The notes below the pieces were generated by a model. The model ran no database searches and had not been told where the DNA came from. It saw only the letters and a program-made list of their open reading frames with translations. A DNA stretch of 64,000 nt, taken from NCBI RefSeq assembly GCF_002575655.3, contig NC_053041.3, forward strand, positions 378,183,054 through 378,247,053, written 5' to 3'. Numbering within the stretch: position 1 is the first letter of the stretch; each line of letters opens with the position of its first letter. The DNA is from Aegilops tauschii subsp. strangulata. Taxonomy: Eukaryota > Streptophyta > Magnoliopsida > Poales > Poaceae. Positions 21,121-31,770 of this stretch are shown here, in pieces. Position numbers and translations under genes: made by a program.

Positions 21121-21138
21121 CCCCTACCTGGCACGCCA
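21121..21138 (-). other. Primer-binding site of Gypsy element 2
   Basis: Minus strand TGGCGTGCCAGGTAGGGG, two bases inside the 5' LTR. The TGG start and the position identify it as a primer-binding site. The primer tRNA is not assigned from sequence alone. Confidence 0.65.
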
Positions 21139-21140
21139 AA

Positions 21141-22014
21141 TGTCGGATCTCGGGTTCCGGCAAAACCCTTAAGGTTCGGACTCTAGGGTGCACGCGAAGT
21201 TCTCCCCCTACCGATCCACTTCCTAGCTTTGCTAAGATCTCAAGGACTAACTCGATGAACTCGCAACACAAAGAACACAAGATTTATACTGGTTCGGGCC
21301 ACCGTTGTGGTGTAATACCCTACTCCAGTGTGGTGGTGGTGGATTGCCTCTTGGGCTGAGGATGAATAGTTACAAGGGGAAGAACAACCTCCTGAGGTTG
21401 AGGTGTTCTTGTGCTCGGTGTGCGGGTGAGGATTCCCCTCTCTATGGTGGTGGCTAGTCCTATTTATAGAGGCCCTGGTCCTCTTCCCAAATATTGAGCG
21501 GGAAGGGAGCCAACAACGACCAATTTGAAAGGGGACAGCTAGTACAACTTATCCTGACAAAAGTAGTCTTCGCCTGCCAAAGGCTCTGGCGGTGACGCCA
21601 CCTTGGGCTCCATGGTGACCTCCGTCTCGCCATCCTGCTGGTCTTGGTCTCGTTGCACTGATATGGAAACCTTTGCTTGACGCCTCGGTACTCCGCGCCT
21701 GCGCTTGCCTCCTTAGCACCAAAGAGGAAACAAGGACTCTGTGCGTGCTGGCGCCCGCCTGGTCTCGGTCGTCATGGCTCACGTCACGAGAACCTCGCGA
21801 GGTTTGCCTTGCCTTGATCTCTCCGCCCCTCATGAGCCAACCTGGTGAGGCCGCTCCTGAGGAGGTCTTGTGTCGCCCGCCTCACGAGGCTTGGCCCCTC
21901 ATGAGGGTCTTGAATGCTTGTTGGTGAAGATGGGCCGTACGGGCCCACTCGCAGAGCCACGCCATGGGCCGCAGGCAGGCATGTCTGGGGACCCCCTTTC
22001 CCAGAACGCCGATA
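21141..22014 (-). repeat. 5' LTR of Gypsy element 2 (874 bp)
   Basis: Plus-strand ends TGTCGGATCTCGG (21141) and GCCGATA (22014; expected GACA, one base changed). The promoter TATA is TATTTATA at 21461-21468 on the plus strand, read in reverse. The flanking GGAGG at 22015-22019 repeats at 13815-13819. Confidence 0.9.
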
Positions 22015-22019
22015 GGAGG

Positions 22020-22156
22020 TTGCAGCACAGGTCCTCCTGCGCTGGTAGCTCTTCCAGCATTAGGGCGTCGAAGTGCGGCCGCACCTGCTCTATGGTGAAC
22101 ACGGCTTGAACCGGCTTGGACAGTGGCGCCGGCTCCTCGTCGGAAGCTACGTCCAT
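22020..22156 (-). pseudogene. Hypothetical low-copy ORF split by Gypsy element 2
   Basis: Minus-strand ATG at 22156 begins MDVASDEEPAPLS and reads through FTIEQVRPHFDALMLEELPA to the element boundary. If the element and one GGAGG copy are removed, the frame continues without a stop into 13814 and downward for about 20 codons (ending near 13750). An alternative frame in 13605-13790 is also open (MSTGEQANDNVVAD...). No known domain is recognised. It may be a real uncharacterised gene, a transposon-derived ORF or chance; the join across the insertion is what makes it worth listing. Confidence 0.35.
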
Positions 22157-22464
22157 CGTCCGATTGTCGTCACTCAGCTCGGCGAGCTCACTGGTGAGCC
22201 AGCATGTCCGGCTGGTGGACCGACCCGCTGCCAAGCACGAGTCTGACCGCCCTGGCCCACCCAGACCGCCTCCCTCGCCCGCGCGCTCTTTCCGCCCGAA
22301 ACGGTCAGCGCCGCCCGCCCCGCTTCCTGGTGCAGGCGATTGCTCCGTGTTCAAACGACACAAGTGCCATCCGTCCATCCGTCTGCCGTCCACATTAATG
22401 ATACGCGGTTGCCGAGGCGGCTAATCCGGCGTCACCCATCCGTCCCTCAGCCACCCACCATTGC

Positions 22465-22471
22465 TATATAA
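22465..22471 (+). promoter_or_regulatory. TATA box of hypothetical gene at 22545
   Basis: TATATAA, 74-80 bp before an ATG in good context (CACCATGGCT). Upstream GC-rich sequence (22251-22315) is related to 53800-53864. Confidence 0.5.
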
Positions 22472-22544
22472 ACTACTGTGTCGGCCATAGCCGCAATCAT
22501 CCGCCTCTATTCCCTTTCTCCTGTCCACACCACTACTGCTCACC

Positions 22545-23242
22545 ATGGCTTCCTCACGCTCCAGCGCTCTTCGGGACGGGCGGATGACGGATCACAAGGA
22601 GATGCCAGCCATTGCTGTCGACTGGCTGGCCAGTAGGCAGCCGAAGGACGACGACGTCCCAATGGAGAACGTGGTAGTTGATGATCCGGCGCCAACCCCC
22701 TACTCCGCGCCATCCTCGCCGGTGCATTGCACCATGACCATCGATGAGGCCCGTGCCCAATACATGGACACGGTGAGGCAGAAGCGTGAGGAGCAGTTCT
22801 GGGAGGCACAGGCTGACACCGTCTACAACCACCATCTCCTCCAGGAGCACCTGCAGGTGGAGGAGCAGATCGCCGCGGAGCGGGCGGAGCAGGAGGCACT
22901 GCTTGACTCATACCGCTCCGCCCGCGAGAGCCGCCTCGAGTGCTAGCGGTACCGCATGCGGGTGGCGGAGGTTGAGGACGCCTATAAAGAGGGCGATGAA
23001 GCGGGCAAGGCGCTGTTTGGTGAGACTGATGATCTGGCAGAGGACAATGCGGCTCCGACGAGTCCCCGCTCCGCTAGCATCAACGAGGCCCTGCTCCGCC
23101 GAGGCCCCACCGCGCCAACAACTAGGCAGAAGACACCGCCGGCTCCGCTGATGCCCCACCCCGCTGGCGCCGAGGTGAAGAATTTCGGCGGCTTCGGCAA
23201 GGCCCTGCTCCGCCGAGGCCCCGCCGCTCCAACAACGAGTTA
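22545..23242 (+). pseudogene. Hypothetical charged, coiled-coil protein gene, broken
   Basis: ATG at 22545 in a strong context with a TATA box upstream. The first 133 codons encode a Ser/Pro N-terminus and then a charged helical region (ARAQYMDTVRQKREEQFWEA, EEQIAAERAEQEALLDSY) that looks like a coiled coil. An in-frame TAG at 22944 interrupts it. The same frame stays open from 22947 through RVAEVEDAYKEGDEAGKALF to 23240 and enters GC-rich repeats. I do not recognise the family. The tail of the gene is further cut by the Angela-like element at 23467 and resumes at 48379. It was probably a real gene of the low-copy island and is now a pseudogene. Confidence 0.5.
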
Positions 23243-23466
23243 GAGGACATCGCCGGCAACGCCGAGGCCCCGCCCGCCGACACCGAGGCAGAGGACCTCG
23301 CCGGCTTTGGTGAGGGCCTTCTCCGCCGTGGCCCCACCCCGCCAACAATGAGGCAGACGACATCGCCGGCTAAGCGGAGGCCCCATCCTGCTGGCAACGA
23401 GGGGGGGGGGGATTTCCCCCGCTCCGCCGAGGCGCCATCCCGCCGGCAACGAGACAGAGGACATCG
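23080..23466 (+). repeat. GC-rich degenerate minisatellite, interrupted by Angela insertion
   Basis: Repeated unit around CTCCGCCGAGGCCCC(A/G)CCC and GACATCGCCGG with irregular spacing of about 40-110 bp. The array continues at 48379-48440 on the other side of the 24.9 kb Copia insertion. The target-site duplication CATCG lies inside a repeat unit. Confidence 0.65.
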
Positions 23467-25186
23467 TGTTGGGGAACGTAGCATGCAATTTCAAAAAAAA
23501 TCCTACGATCATGCAAGATCTATCTAGGAGATGCATAGCAACGAGAGGGGAAGAGTGTGTCCACGTTCCCTCGTAGACCGAAAGCGGAAGCGTTATGTTA
23601 ACGCAGTTGATGTAGTCGAACGTCTTCACGATCCAACCGATCCAAGTATCGAACGTACGACACCTCCGTGTTCAGCACACATTCGGCACGATGACGTCCC
23701 TCGAGCACTTGATCCAGTAGAGGGTCCAGGGAGAGTTTCGTCAGCACGACGGCGTGGTGACGGTGTTGATGATGTGATCCGCGCAGGGCTTCGCCTAAGC
23801 ACTACGACAATATGACCGAGGTGGTAAACTGTGAGGGGGGCACCGCACACGGCTAAGACAAATCTTGGAGTGCCTTTGGGGTGCCCCCCACCCCCGTATA
23901 TAAAGGAGGAGGGGAGAAGGCGGCCGGCCTAGGGGCACGCCAAAGGGGGGAGTCCAACTAGGACTCTCAATCCTAGTTGGACTACCTTTCCCTTTCTAGA
24001 GGGTGGAAACAAGGAAGGGAGAGGAAAAGGAGAAGAAAACCGGGGGGGGGGGGGGGCGCCCCCTCCCTAGTCCAATTCGGACTCCCTATAGGGAGGGGGC
24101 GCGGCCACCCCTTGTGGGATGCCTCCCCTCTCCCCTATGGCCCATGTAGGCCCAATATTCCCTCGGGGGGTTCCGGTAACCCCTCGGTACTCCGAAAAAA
24201 TACCCGAATCCCTCGGAACCATTCTGATGTCCGAATACAACCTTCCAATATATGAATATTTACCTCTCGACCATTTCGAGACTCCTCATCATGTCCGTGA
24301 TCCCATCCAGGACTCCGAACAATCTTTGGTCATCAAAAACACATAACTCATAATACAAATCGTCATCGAACGTTAAGTGTGCGGACCCTACGGGTTCGAG
24401 AACTATGTAGACATGACCGAGACACATCTCCGGTCAATAACCAATAGCGGAACCTGGATGCTCATATTGGCTCCTACATATTCTACGAAGATCTTTATCG
24501 GTCAAACCGCATAACAACATACGTTATTCCCTTTGTCATTAGCATGTTACTTGCCCGAGATTCGATCGCCGGTATCATCATACCTAGTTCAATCTTGTTA
24601 TCGGCAAGTCTCTTTACTCGTTATGTAATGCATCATCCCGTAACTAACTCATTAGTCACATTGCTTGCAAGGCTTATAGTGATGTGCATTACCGAGAGGG
24701 CCCAGAGATACCTCTCCGATACACGGAGTGACAAATCCTAATCTCGATATATGCCAACCAAACAAACACCTTCAGAGATACCTGTAGAGCATCTTTATAA
24801 TCACCTAGTTACGTTGTGACGTTTGATAGCAGACAAGGTGTTCCTCTGGTATTCGGGAGTGGCATAATCTCATAGTCAGAGGAATATGTATAAGTCATGA
24901 AGAAAGCAATAGCAATAAAACTTAACGATCATTATGCTAAGCTAACGGATGGGTCTTGTCCATCACATCATTCTCTAATGATGTGATCTCGTTCATCAAA
25001 TGACAACACATGTCTATGGTTAGGAAACATAACCATCTTTGATTAACGTGCTAGTCAAGTAGAGGCATACCAGGGACACCTCTATTTTGTGTATGTATTC
25101 ACACATGTACTAAGTTTTCGGTTAATACAATTCTAGCATGAATAATAAACATTTATCATGATATAAGGAAATATAAATAACAACTT
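23467..25186 (-). repeat. 3' LTR of A1
   Basis: Plus-strand left end TGTTGGGGAACG. The right end is missing: compared with 48330-48378 and 61110-61160, about 41 bp from the LTR end through the polypurine tract were deleted between two ACTT tetranucleotides, leaving AACAACTTGCACTAGAG. It includes a homopolymer of 17 G near 24040. Confidence 0.9.
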
Positions 25187-25206
25187 GCACTAGAGTCAAT
25201 AATCTA

Positions 25207-25350
25207 GTTCACATCGCCATTTGATTCAACACCAATAGTTCACATCACCGTGTGATTAACACCCATAGTTCACATCGCCATGTGACCAACACCCAAAGGG
25301 TTTACTATAGTCAATAATCTAGTTCGCATCGCCATGTGATTAACACCCAA
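25207..25350 (-). repeat. Short tandem repeats beside the 3' LTR of A1
   Basis: Four copies of AGTTCACATCGCCATGTGAT followed by TAACACCC, at 29-30 bp spacing except for one longer interval. The same array is present at 61178-61322 in element A2, so it is a conserved feature of the family next to the polypurine tract. Confidence 0.8.
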
Positions 25351-25558
25351 AGAGTATTAAGGTGTGATCATGTTTTGCTTGTGAGAGAAGTTTAGTCAAC
25401 GAGTCTGCCACATTCAGATCCGTATGTATTTTGCAAATTTCTATGTCTACAATGCTCTACATGGAGCTACTCTAGCTAATTGCTCCCACTTTCAATATGT
25501 ATCTAGATTGAGACTCAGAGTCATCCAGGTCGGTGTTAAAGCTTGCATCGATGTAACT

Positions 25559-26700
25559 CTATGTGACAAACTTTTTGTCACTTCCATAACCGAGAAACAT
25601 TTCCTTAGTCCTCTTTAGGTACCTAAGGATAATTTTGACCGTTGTCCAGTGATCGACTCCTGGATCACTATTGTATCCCCTTGCCAAACTCATGGCAAGG
25701 TACACATTAGGTCTGGTATACAGCATGTCATACTTTATAGAACCTATGGCTGAGGCATAGGGAATGACTTTCATTCTCTTTCTATCTTCTGCCATGGTCG
25801 GGTTTTTTTAGTCTTACTCAACTTTATACCTTGCAATACAGGCAAGAACTCCTTCTTTGACTGTTCCATTTTGAACTACTTCAAAATCTTGTCAAAGTAT
25901 GTACTCATTGAAAAATCTTATTAAGCGTCTTGATCTATCTCTATAGATCTTGATGCCCAATATGTAAGCAGCTTCACCAAGGTCTTCCTTTGAAAAACTC
26001 CTTTCAAACAATCCTTTATGCTTTCCCGAAAATTCTACATCATTTCCGATCAACAATATGTCATTCACATATACTTATCAGAAAGGCTGTAGTGCTCCCA
26101 CTCACTTTCTTGTAAATACAGGCTTCACCGCAAGTCTGTATAAAACAATATTCTTTGATCAACTCATCAAAGCATATATTCCAACTCTGATATGCTTGAA
26201 CCAGTCCATAGATGGATATCTGGAGCTTGCACACTTTGTTAGCATCTTTAGGATCGAAAAAACCTTCTGGTTGCATCATATACAACTCTTCTTTAATAAA
26301 TCCATTAAGGAATGCAGTTTTGACATCCATTTGCTAGATTTCATAAAATGCAGCAATTGCTAACATGATTCGGACAAACTTAAGCATCGCTACGAGTGAG
26401 AAAATCTCATCGTAGTCAACACCTTGAACTTACCAAAACCTTTTTGCGGCAAGTCGAGCTTTGTAGATAGTAACACTACCATCAGCGTCCATCTTCCTCT
26501 TGAAGATCCATTTATTCTCAATGGCTTGCCGATCATCGGGCAAGTCAATCAAAGTCCATACTTTGTTCTCATACATGGATCCTATCTCAGATTTCATGGC
26601 CTCAAGCCATTTATTGGAATCTGGGCTCATCATCGCTTCCTCATAGTTCGCAGGTTCGGCATGGTCTAGTAACATGACTTCCAGAATAGGATTACCACCA
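25559..26700 (-). pseudogene. Copia reverse transcriptase/RNase H remnants of A1
   Basis: Minus-strand pieces in several frames. From N to C: MSPDSNKWLEAMKSEIGSMY and VWTLIDLPDDRQAIENKWIF (RT start), MDVKTAFLNGFIKEELYMMQ (RT palm, first Asp), then 25795-25559 with VIPYASAIGSIKYDMLYTRP (end of RT and start of RNase H). The YVDD block region near 26040 survives only as MSFTYT-like antisense of a poorly conserved stretch. Many stops; inactive. Confidence 0.85.
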
Positions 26701-27036
26701 CTCTGGTGCGGAACGTGCTCTGGTTAACCTACGAGGTTTGGTAGTAACTTGATCTGAAGTTTCATGATCATTATCATTAGCTTCCTCACTAATTGGTGTA
26801 GGCATCACTGGAACTGATTTCTGTGATGAACCAAATTCCAACTTGAGAGAAGGTACAACTACCTCATCAGGTTCTACTTCCTCCCACTCACTTCTGTCAA
26901 TAGAAACTCCTTCTCTAGAAAGGATCCATTCTTAGCAACAAATGTCTTGCCTTCGGATCTGTGATAGAAGGTGTACCCGACATTTTATTTTGGGTATCCT
27001 ATGAAGACGCACTTCTCTGATTTGGGTTTGAGCTAA

Positions 27037-27991
27037 TCATGTTGAAGCATCGCAGCCCCAAATTTTAAGAAACGATAGATTAGGTTTCTTGCCAAACCAT
27101 AGTTCATATGGTGTCGTCTCAACGGATTTAGATGGTGCCCTATTTAACGTGAATGCAACTGTCTCTAATGTATAACCCCAAAATGATAGTGGTAAATTGG
27201 TAAGAGACATCATAGATCGCACCATATCTAAAAAAGTACGGATACGAGGTTCGGACACACCATTAAGCTGTGGTGTTCCAGGTTTTGTGAGTTGTGAAAC
27301 TATTCCACATTGTTTTAAATGAAGGCCAAACTCGTAACTCAAATATTCACTTCTACGATCAGATTGTAGAATCTTTATTTTCTTGTTACGATGATTCTCC
27401 ACTTCACTCCGAAATTCTTTGAACTTTTCAAAATGTTTTAGACTTGTGTTTCATTAAGTAGATATACTCATATCTTCTCAAATGATCTGTGAAGGTCAGA
27501 AAATAACGATACCCGCCGCGAGCCTCAATACTCATCGGACCGCATACATCAGTATGTATTATTTCCAATGAGTCAGTGGTTCGCTCCATTGTTCCGGAGA
27601 ACGGAGTCTTGGTCATCTTGCCCATGAGGCATGGTTCGCAAGCATCAAGTGATTCATAATCAAGTGATTCCAAAAGCTCATCAGCATGGAGTTTCTTCAT
27701 GCGCTTTACACCAATATGACCTAAACGGCAGTTCCACAAACAAGTTGCACTATCATTATTAACTTTGCGTCTTTTGGCATCAATATTATCAATATGTGTA
27801 TCACTGCGATCGAGATTCAGTAAACCATTTACATTGGATGTAAGACCATAGAAGGTTTTATTCATGTAAACAGAACAACAAATATTCTCTGACTTAAATG
27901 AATAACCGTATCGCAATAAACATGATCCAATCATATTCATGCTCAAAGCAAACACCACATAACATTTATTTAGTTCCAATACTAATCCCAA
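27037..27991 (-). pseudogene. Copia GAG-pre-integrase and integrase of A1
   Basis: 27991-27430 has the zinc-binding pre-integrase region (LWNCRLGHIGVKRMKKLHAD, ACEPCLMGKMTKTPF) and the first catalytic Asp (IHTDVCGPM). 27402-27037 continues with ILQSDRRSEYLSYEF, where the family has SDRGGEY, then GVSEPRIRTFLDMVRSMM, where the third catalytic Glu lies (normally E-x-R-NRTLLDMVRSM). The frame breaks once between the two parts near 27425. Inactive. Confidence 0.85.
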
Positions 27992-29080
27992 AGGTAGAGG
28001 GAGTATACGATGGTGATCTTATTAACCTTGGCATCATTTCCAACACACATCGTCACCTCGCCCTTAACTAGTCTATGTTCATTTTGTAACTCCTGTTTCG
28101 AGTTACTAATCATAGCAACTGAACCGGTATCAAATACCCAGGGGCTACTATGAATACTAGTAAAGTACACATCAATAACATGTATATCATATATACTTTT
28201 GTTCACTTTGCCATCCTTCGTATCCGCCAAGTATTTTGGGCAGTTCCGCTTCTAGTGACCGTTTCCCTTGCAGTAGAAGCACTCAGTTTCAGGCTTGGGT
28301 CTAGCTTTGGGTTTCTTCATGGGAGTGAAAACTTGCTTGCCATTCTTCTTGAAGTTCCCTTTCATTCCCTTGCCCTTTTACTTGAAACTAGTGGTCTTGT
28401 CAACCATCAACACTTGATGCTTTTCTTGATTTCTACCTTCGCCGATTTCAGCATCGCGAAGAGCTCGGGAATCGTTTTCATCATCCCTTGCATATTATAG
28501 TTCATCACGAAGTTCTAGTAACTTGGTGATAGTGACTAGAGAACTCTTTCAATCAGTATCTTATCTGGAAGATTAACTCCCCCTTGATCAAGCGATTGTA
28601 GTACTCAGACATTCTGAGCACATGCTAACTGGTTGAGCTATTCTCCTCCATCTTGTAGGAAAAATACTTGTCAAAGGTCTCATACCTCTTGACTTGGGCA
28701 TGAGTCTGAAATACCAATTTCAGCTCTTGGAACACCTCATATGCTCCGTGGCGTTCAAAACATTTTTGAAGTCCCGGTTCTAATCCGTAAAGCATGGCGC
28801 ACTAAACTATCAAGTAGTCATCATACCGAGCTTGCCAAATGTTCATAACGTCTGCATCTGCTCCTGTAATAGGTCCACCACCTAGCGGTGCATCAAGGAC
28901 ATAATTCTTCTGTGCAGCAATGAGGATAATCCTCAGATCATGGACCCAGTCCGCATCATTGCTACTATCATCTTTCAACTTATTTTTCTCTAGGAACATA
29001 TCAAAAAATAAACGGGGAGCTACATCGCAAGCTATTGATCTACAACATAGATATGCAAATACTATGAGGACTAAGTTCAT
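27982..29080 (-). pseudogene. Copia gag, zinc knuckle and protease of A1
   Basis: Gag start near 28998 (MFLEKNKLKDDSSN), then ILIAAQKNYVLDAPLG, as in Angela/BARE gag. A CCHC zinc knuckle (CFYCKGNGH.KRNC) lies near 28240-28275 with its Trp codon changed to a stop. The protease has the active-site region SPWVFDTGSVAMISN at about 28150. Between 28300 and 28800 the gag core is present but in shifting frames. Confidence 0.8.
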
Positions 29081-30260
29081 GATAAATTAAGTTCAATTAA
29101 TCATATTACTTAAGAACTCCCACTTAGATAGACATCCCTCTAGTCATCCAAATGATTACGTGATCCATATCAACTAAAACATGTCTGATCATCACGTGAG
29201 ATGGAGTAGTTTTCCATGGTGAACATCTCTATGTTGATCATATCTACTATATGATTCACGTTCGACCTTTCGGTCTTAGTGTTCCGAGGCCATATCTGCA
29301 TATGCTAGGCTCGTCAAGTTTAACCCGAGTATTCTGCACGTGCAAAACTGGCTTGTACCCATTGTATGTGAACGTAGAGCTTATCACACCCGATCATCAT
29401 GTGGTGTCTCGGCAAGACGAACTGTAGCAACGGTGCATACTCAGGGAGAACACTCGTACCTTGAAATTTAGTGAGGGGTCATCTTATAATGCTACCGTCG
29501 TACTAAGCAAAATAAGATGCATAAAGGATAAACATCACATGGAATCAAAATATGTGACATGATATGGCCATCATCATCTTGTGCCTTTAATCTCCATCTC
29601 CAAAGCACCGTCATGATCTCCATCGTCACCGGCTTGACACCTTGATCTCCATCGTAGTGTCGTTGTCGTCTCGCCAACTGGTGCTTCCACGACTATTGCT
29701 ACCGCTTAGTGATAAAGTAAAGCAATTACATGGCGATTGCATTTCATACAATAAAGCGACAACCATAAGGCTCCTGCTAGTTGCCGATAAATTTTACAAA
29801 ACATGATCATCTCATGCAATAATTTATATCTCATCACGTCTTGACCATATCACATCACAACATGCCCTCCAAAAACAAGTTAACATCCTCTACTTTGTTG
29901 TTGCAAGTTTTACGTGGCTGCTACGGGCTTCTAGCAAGAACCGTTCTTACCTACGTATTGAAACCACAACGATTTTTCGTCAAGTGTGCTGTTTTAACCT
30001 TCAACAAGGACCGGCCGTAGTCAAACTCGATTCAACTAAGTTGGAGAAACGAACACCCGCCAGCCATCTATGTGCGAAGCACGTCGGTAGAACCAGTCTC
30101 ATGAACGCGGTCATGTAATGTCGGTCCGGGACGCTTCATCCAACAATACCGCCAAATCAAAGTAAGACGTTGGTGGTAAGCAGTATGATTATTATTGCCC
30201 ACAACTCATTGTGTTCTACTCTTGCATATCATCTACACATAGACCTGGCTCGGATGCCAC
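29081..30260 (-). other. Leader region and primer-binding site of A1
   Basis: About 1.2 kb without an ORF between gag and the 5' LTR, as in other BARE-type elements where the leader holds packaging signals. The primer-binding site is at 30241-30259 (minus strand TGGCATCCGAGCCAGGTCT), a variant of the initiator-Met type TGGTATCAGAGC. Confidence 0.7.
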
Positions 30261-31770
30261 TATTGGGGAACGTAGCATGCAATTTCAAAAAAATTCCTAC
30301 GATCACACAAGATCTATTTAGGAGATGCATAGCAACGAGAGGGGAAGAGAGTGCCCACGTACCCTCGTAGACTGAAAGCGGAAGCATTATGTTAACGCGG
30401 TTGATGTAGTCGAACGTCTTCACGATCCAACCGATCCAAGTACCGAACGTACGGCACCTTCGTGTTCAGCACACGTTCAACACGATGACGTCCCTCGAGC
30501 ACTTGATCCAGTAGAGGGTCGAGGGAGAGTTTCGTCAGCACGACGGCATGGTGACGGTGTTGAAGATGTGATGCGCGCAGGGCTTCGCCTAAGCACTACG
30601 ACAATATCACCGAGGTGGTAAACTGTGGAGGGGGGCACCGCACACGGCTAAGACAAATCTTGGAGTGCCTCTGGGGGCCCCCCACCCCCGTATATAAAGG
30701 AAGAGGGGAGGAGGCGGCCGGCCTAGGGGGCGCGCCAAAGGGGGTAGTCCAACTAGGACTCCCAATCCTAGTTGGACTCCCTTTCCTTTTCCCGAGGGGG
30801 GAAAGAGGGAAGGGAGAGGAAGAGGAGAAGGAAAGGGGGGGGGCCCTCCCTAGTCCAATTTGGACTCCCTATAGGGAGGGGCACGTCCACCCCTTGTGGG
30901 CTGCCTCCCCACTCCCCTATGGCCCATGTAGGCCCAATATTCCCCTGAGGGGTTCCAGTAACCCCTCGGTACTCGGAAAAATACCCGAATCACTCGGAAC
31001 CATTTCGATGTCCGAATACAACCTTCCAATATATGAATCTTTTCCTCTCGACCATTTCGAGACACCTCGTCATGTCCGTGATCTCATCTGGTACTCCGAA
31101 CAAACTTCGGTCATCAAAAACACATAACTCATAATACAAATCGTCATCGAACGTTAAGTGTGCGGACCCTACGGGTTCGAGAACTATGTAGACGTTATCG
31201 AGACAAATCTCCGGTCAATAACCAATAGCGGAACCTGGATGCTCATATTGGCTCCTACATATTCTATGAAGATCTTTATTGGTCAAACCGCATAACAACA
31301 TACGTTATTCCCTTTATCGTCGGCATGTTACTTGCCCGAGATTCGATCGTCGGTATCATCATACCAAGTTCAATCTCGTTACCGGCAAGTCTCTTTACTC
31401 GTTCCGTAATGCATCATCCCGTAACTAACTCACTAGTCACATTGCTTGCAAGGCTTATAGTGATGTACATTACCAAGAGGGCCCAGAGATACCTCTCCGA
31501 TACACGGAGTGACAAATCCTAATCTCGATCTATACCAACCAAACAAACACCTTCGGAGACACCTGTAGAGCATCTTTATAATCACGTAGTTATGTTGTGA
31601 CGTTTGATAGCACACAAGGTGTTCCTCTGGTATTCGGGAGTTGCATAATCTCATAGTCAGAGGAATATATACAAGTCATGAAGAAAGCAATAGCAATAAA
31701 ACTTAACGATCATTATGCTAAGCTAACAGATGGGTCTGGTCCATCACATCATTCTCTAATGATGTGATCC
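30261..31770 (-). repeat. 5' LTR of A1, first segment
   Basis: Starts TATTGGGGAACG (TG changed to TA) and continues to the GATCC target at 31766-31770, where the Maximus-like element inserted. Rejoined with 48148-48378 it gives a 1741 bp LTR very similar to 23467-25186. Confidence 0.9.

Larger units (their letters stand above)
13820..22014 (-). mobile_element. Gypsy (Tat-like) LTR retrotransposon, element 2, complete but decayed
   Basis: Minus orientation. 5' LTR 21141-22014, primer-binding site 21121-21138, gag and protease remnants, reverse transcriptase, RNase H, integrase, an antisense B3-like ORF (14967-15767), polypurine tract 14660-14675 and 3' LTR 13820-14659. GGAGG flanks it on both sides (13815-13819 and 22015-22019). 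Gene order protease, RT, RNase H, integrase is that of Gypsy, and an antisense gene before the 3' LTR is a known trait of the Tat clade. The 3' LTR lacks exactly its last 34 bp. Confidence 0.9.

Noticed and set aside
21121..21138. tRNA identity of the Gypsy element 2 primer
   Set aside because: The site has the right position and TGG start, but I could not match it to a specific tRNA 3' end with confidence.
10149..23466. A single giant CACTA element enclosing Gypsy element 2 and the 22545 gene
   Set aside because: Attractive because the left end is CACTA-like, but no matching right terminus (complement of CACTACAAAAAAGG) was seen, so the claim is unsupported.
24035..24060. G-quadruplex candidate from long G runs (also 59980)
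   Set aside because: Homopolymer tracts typical of Angela LTRs; no evidence of function from sequence alone.
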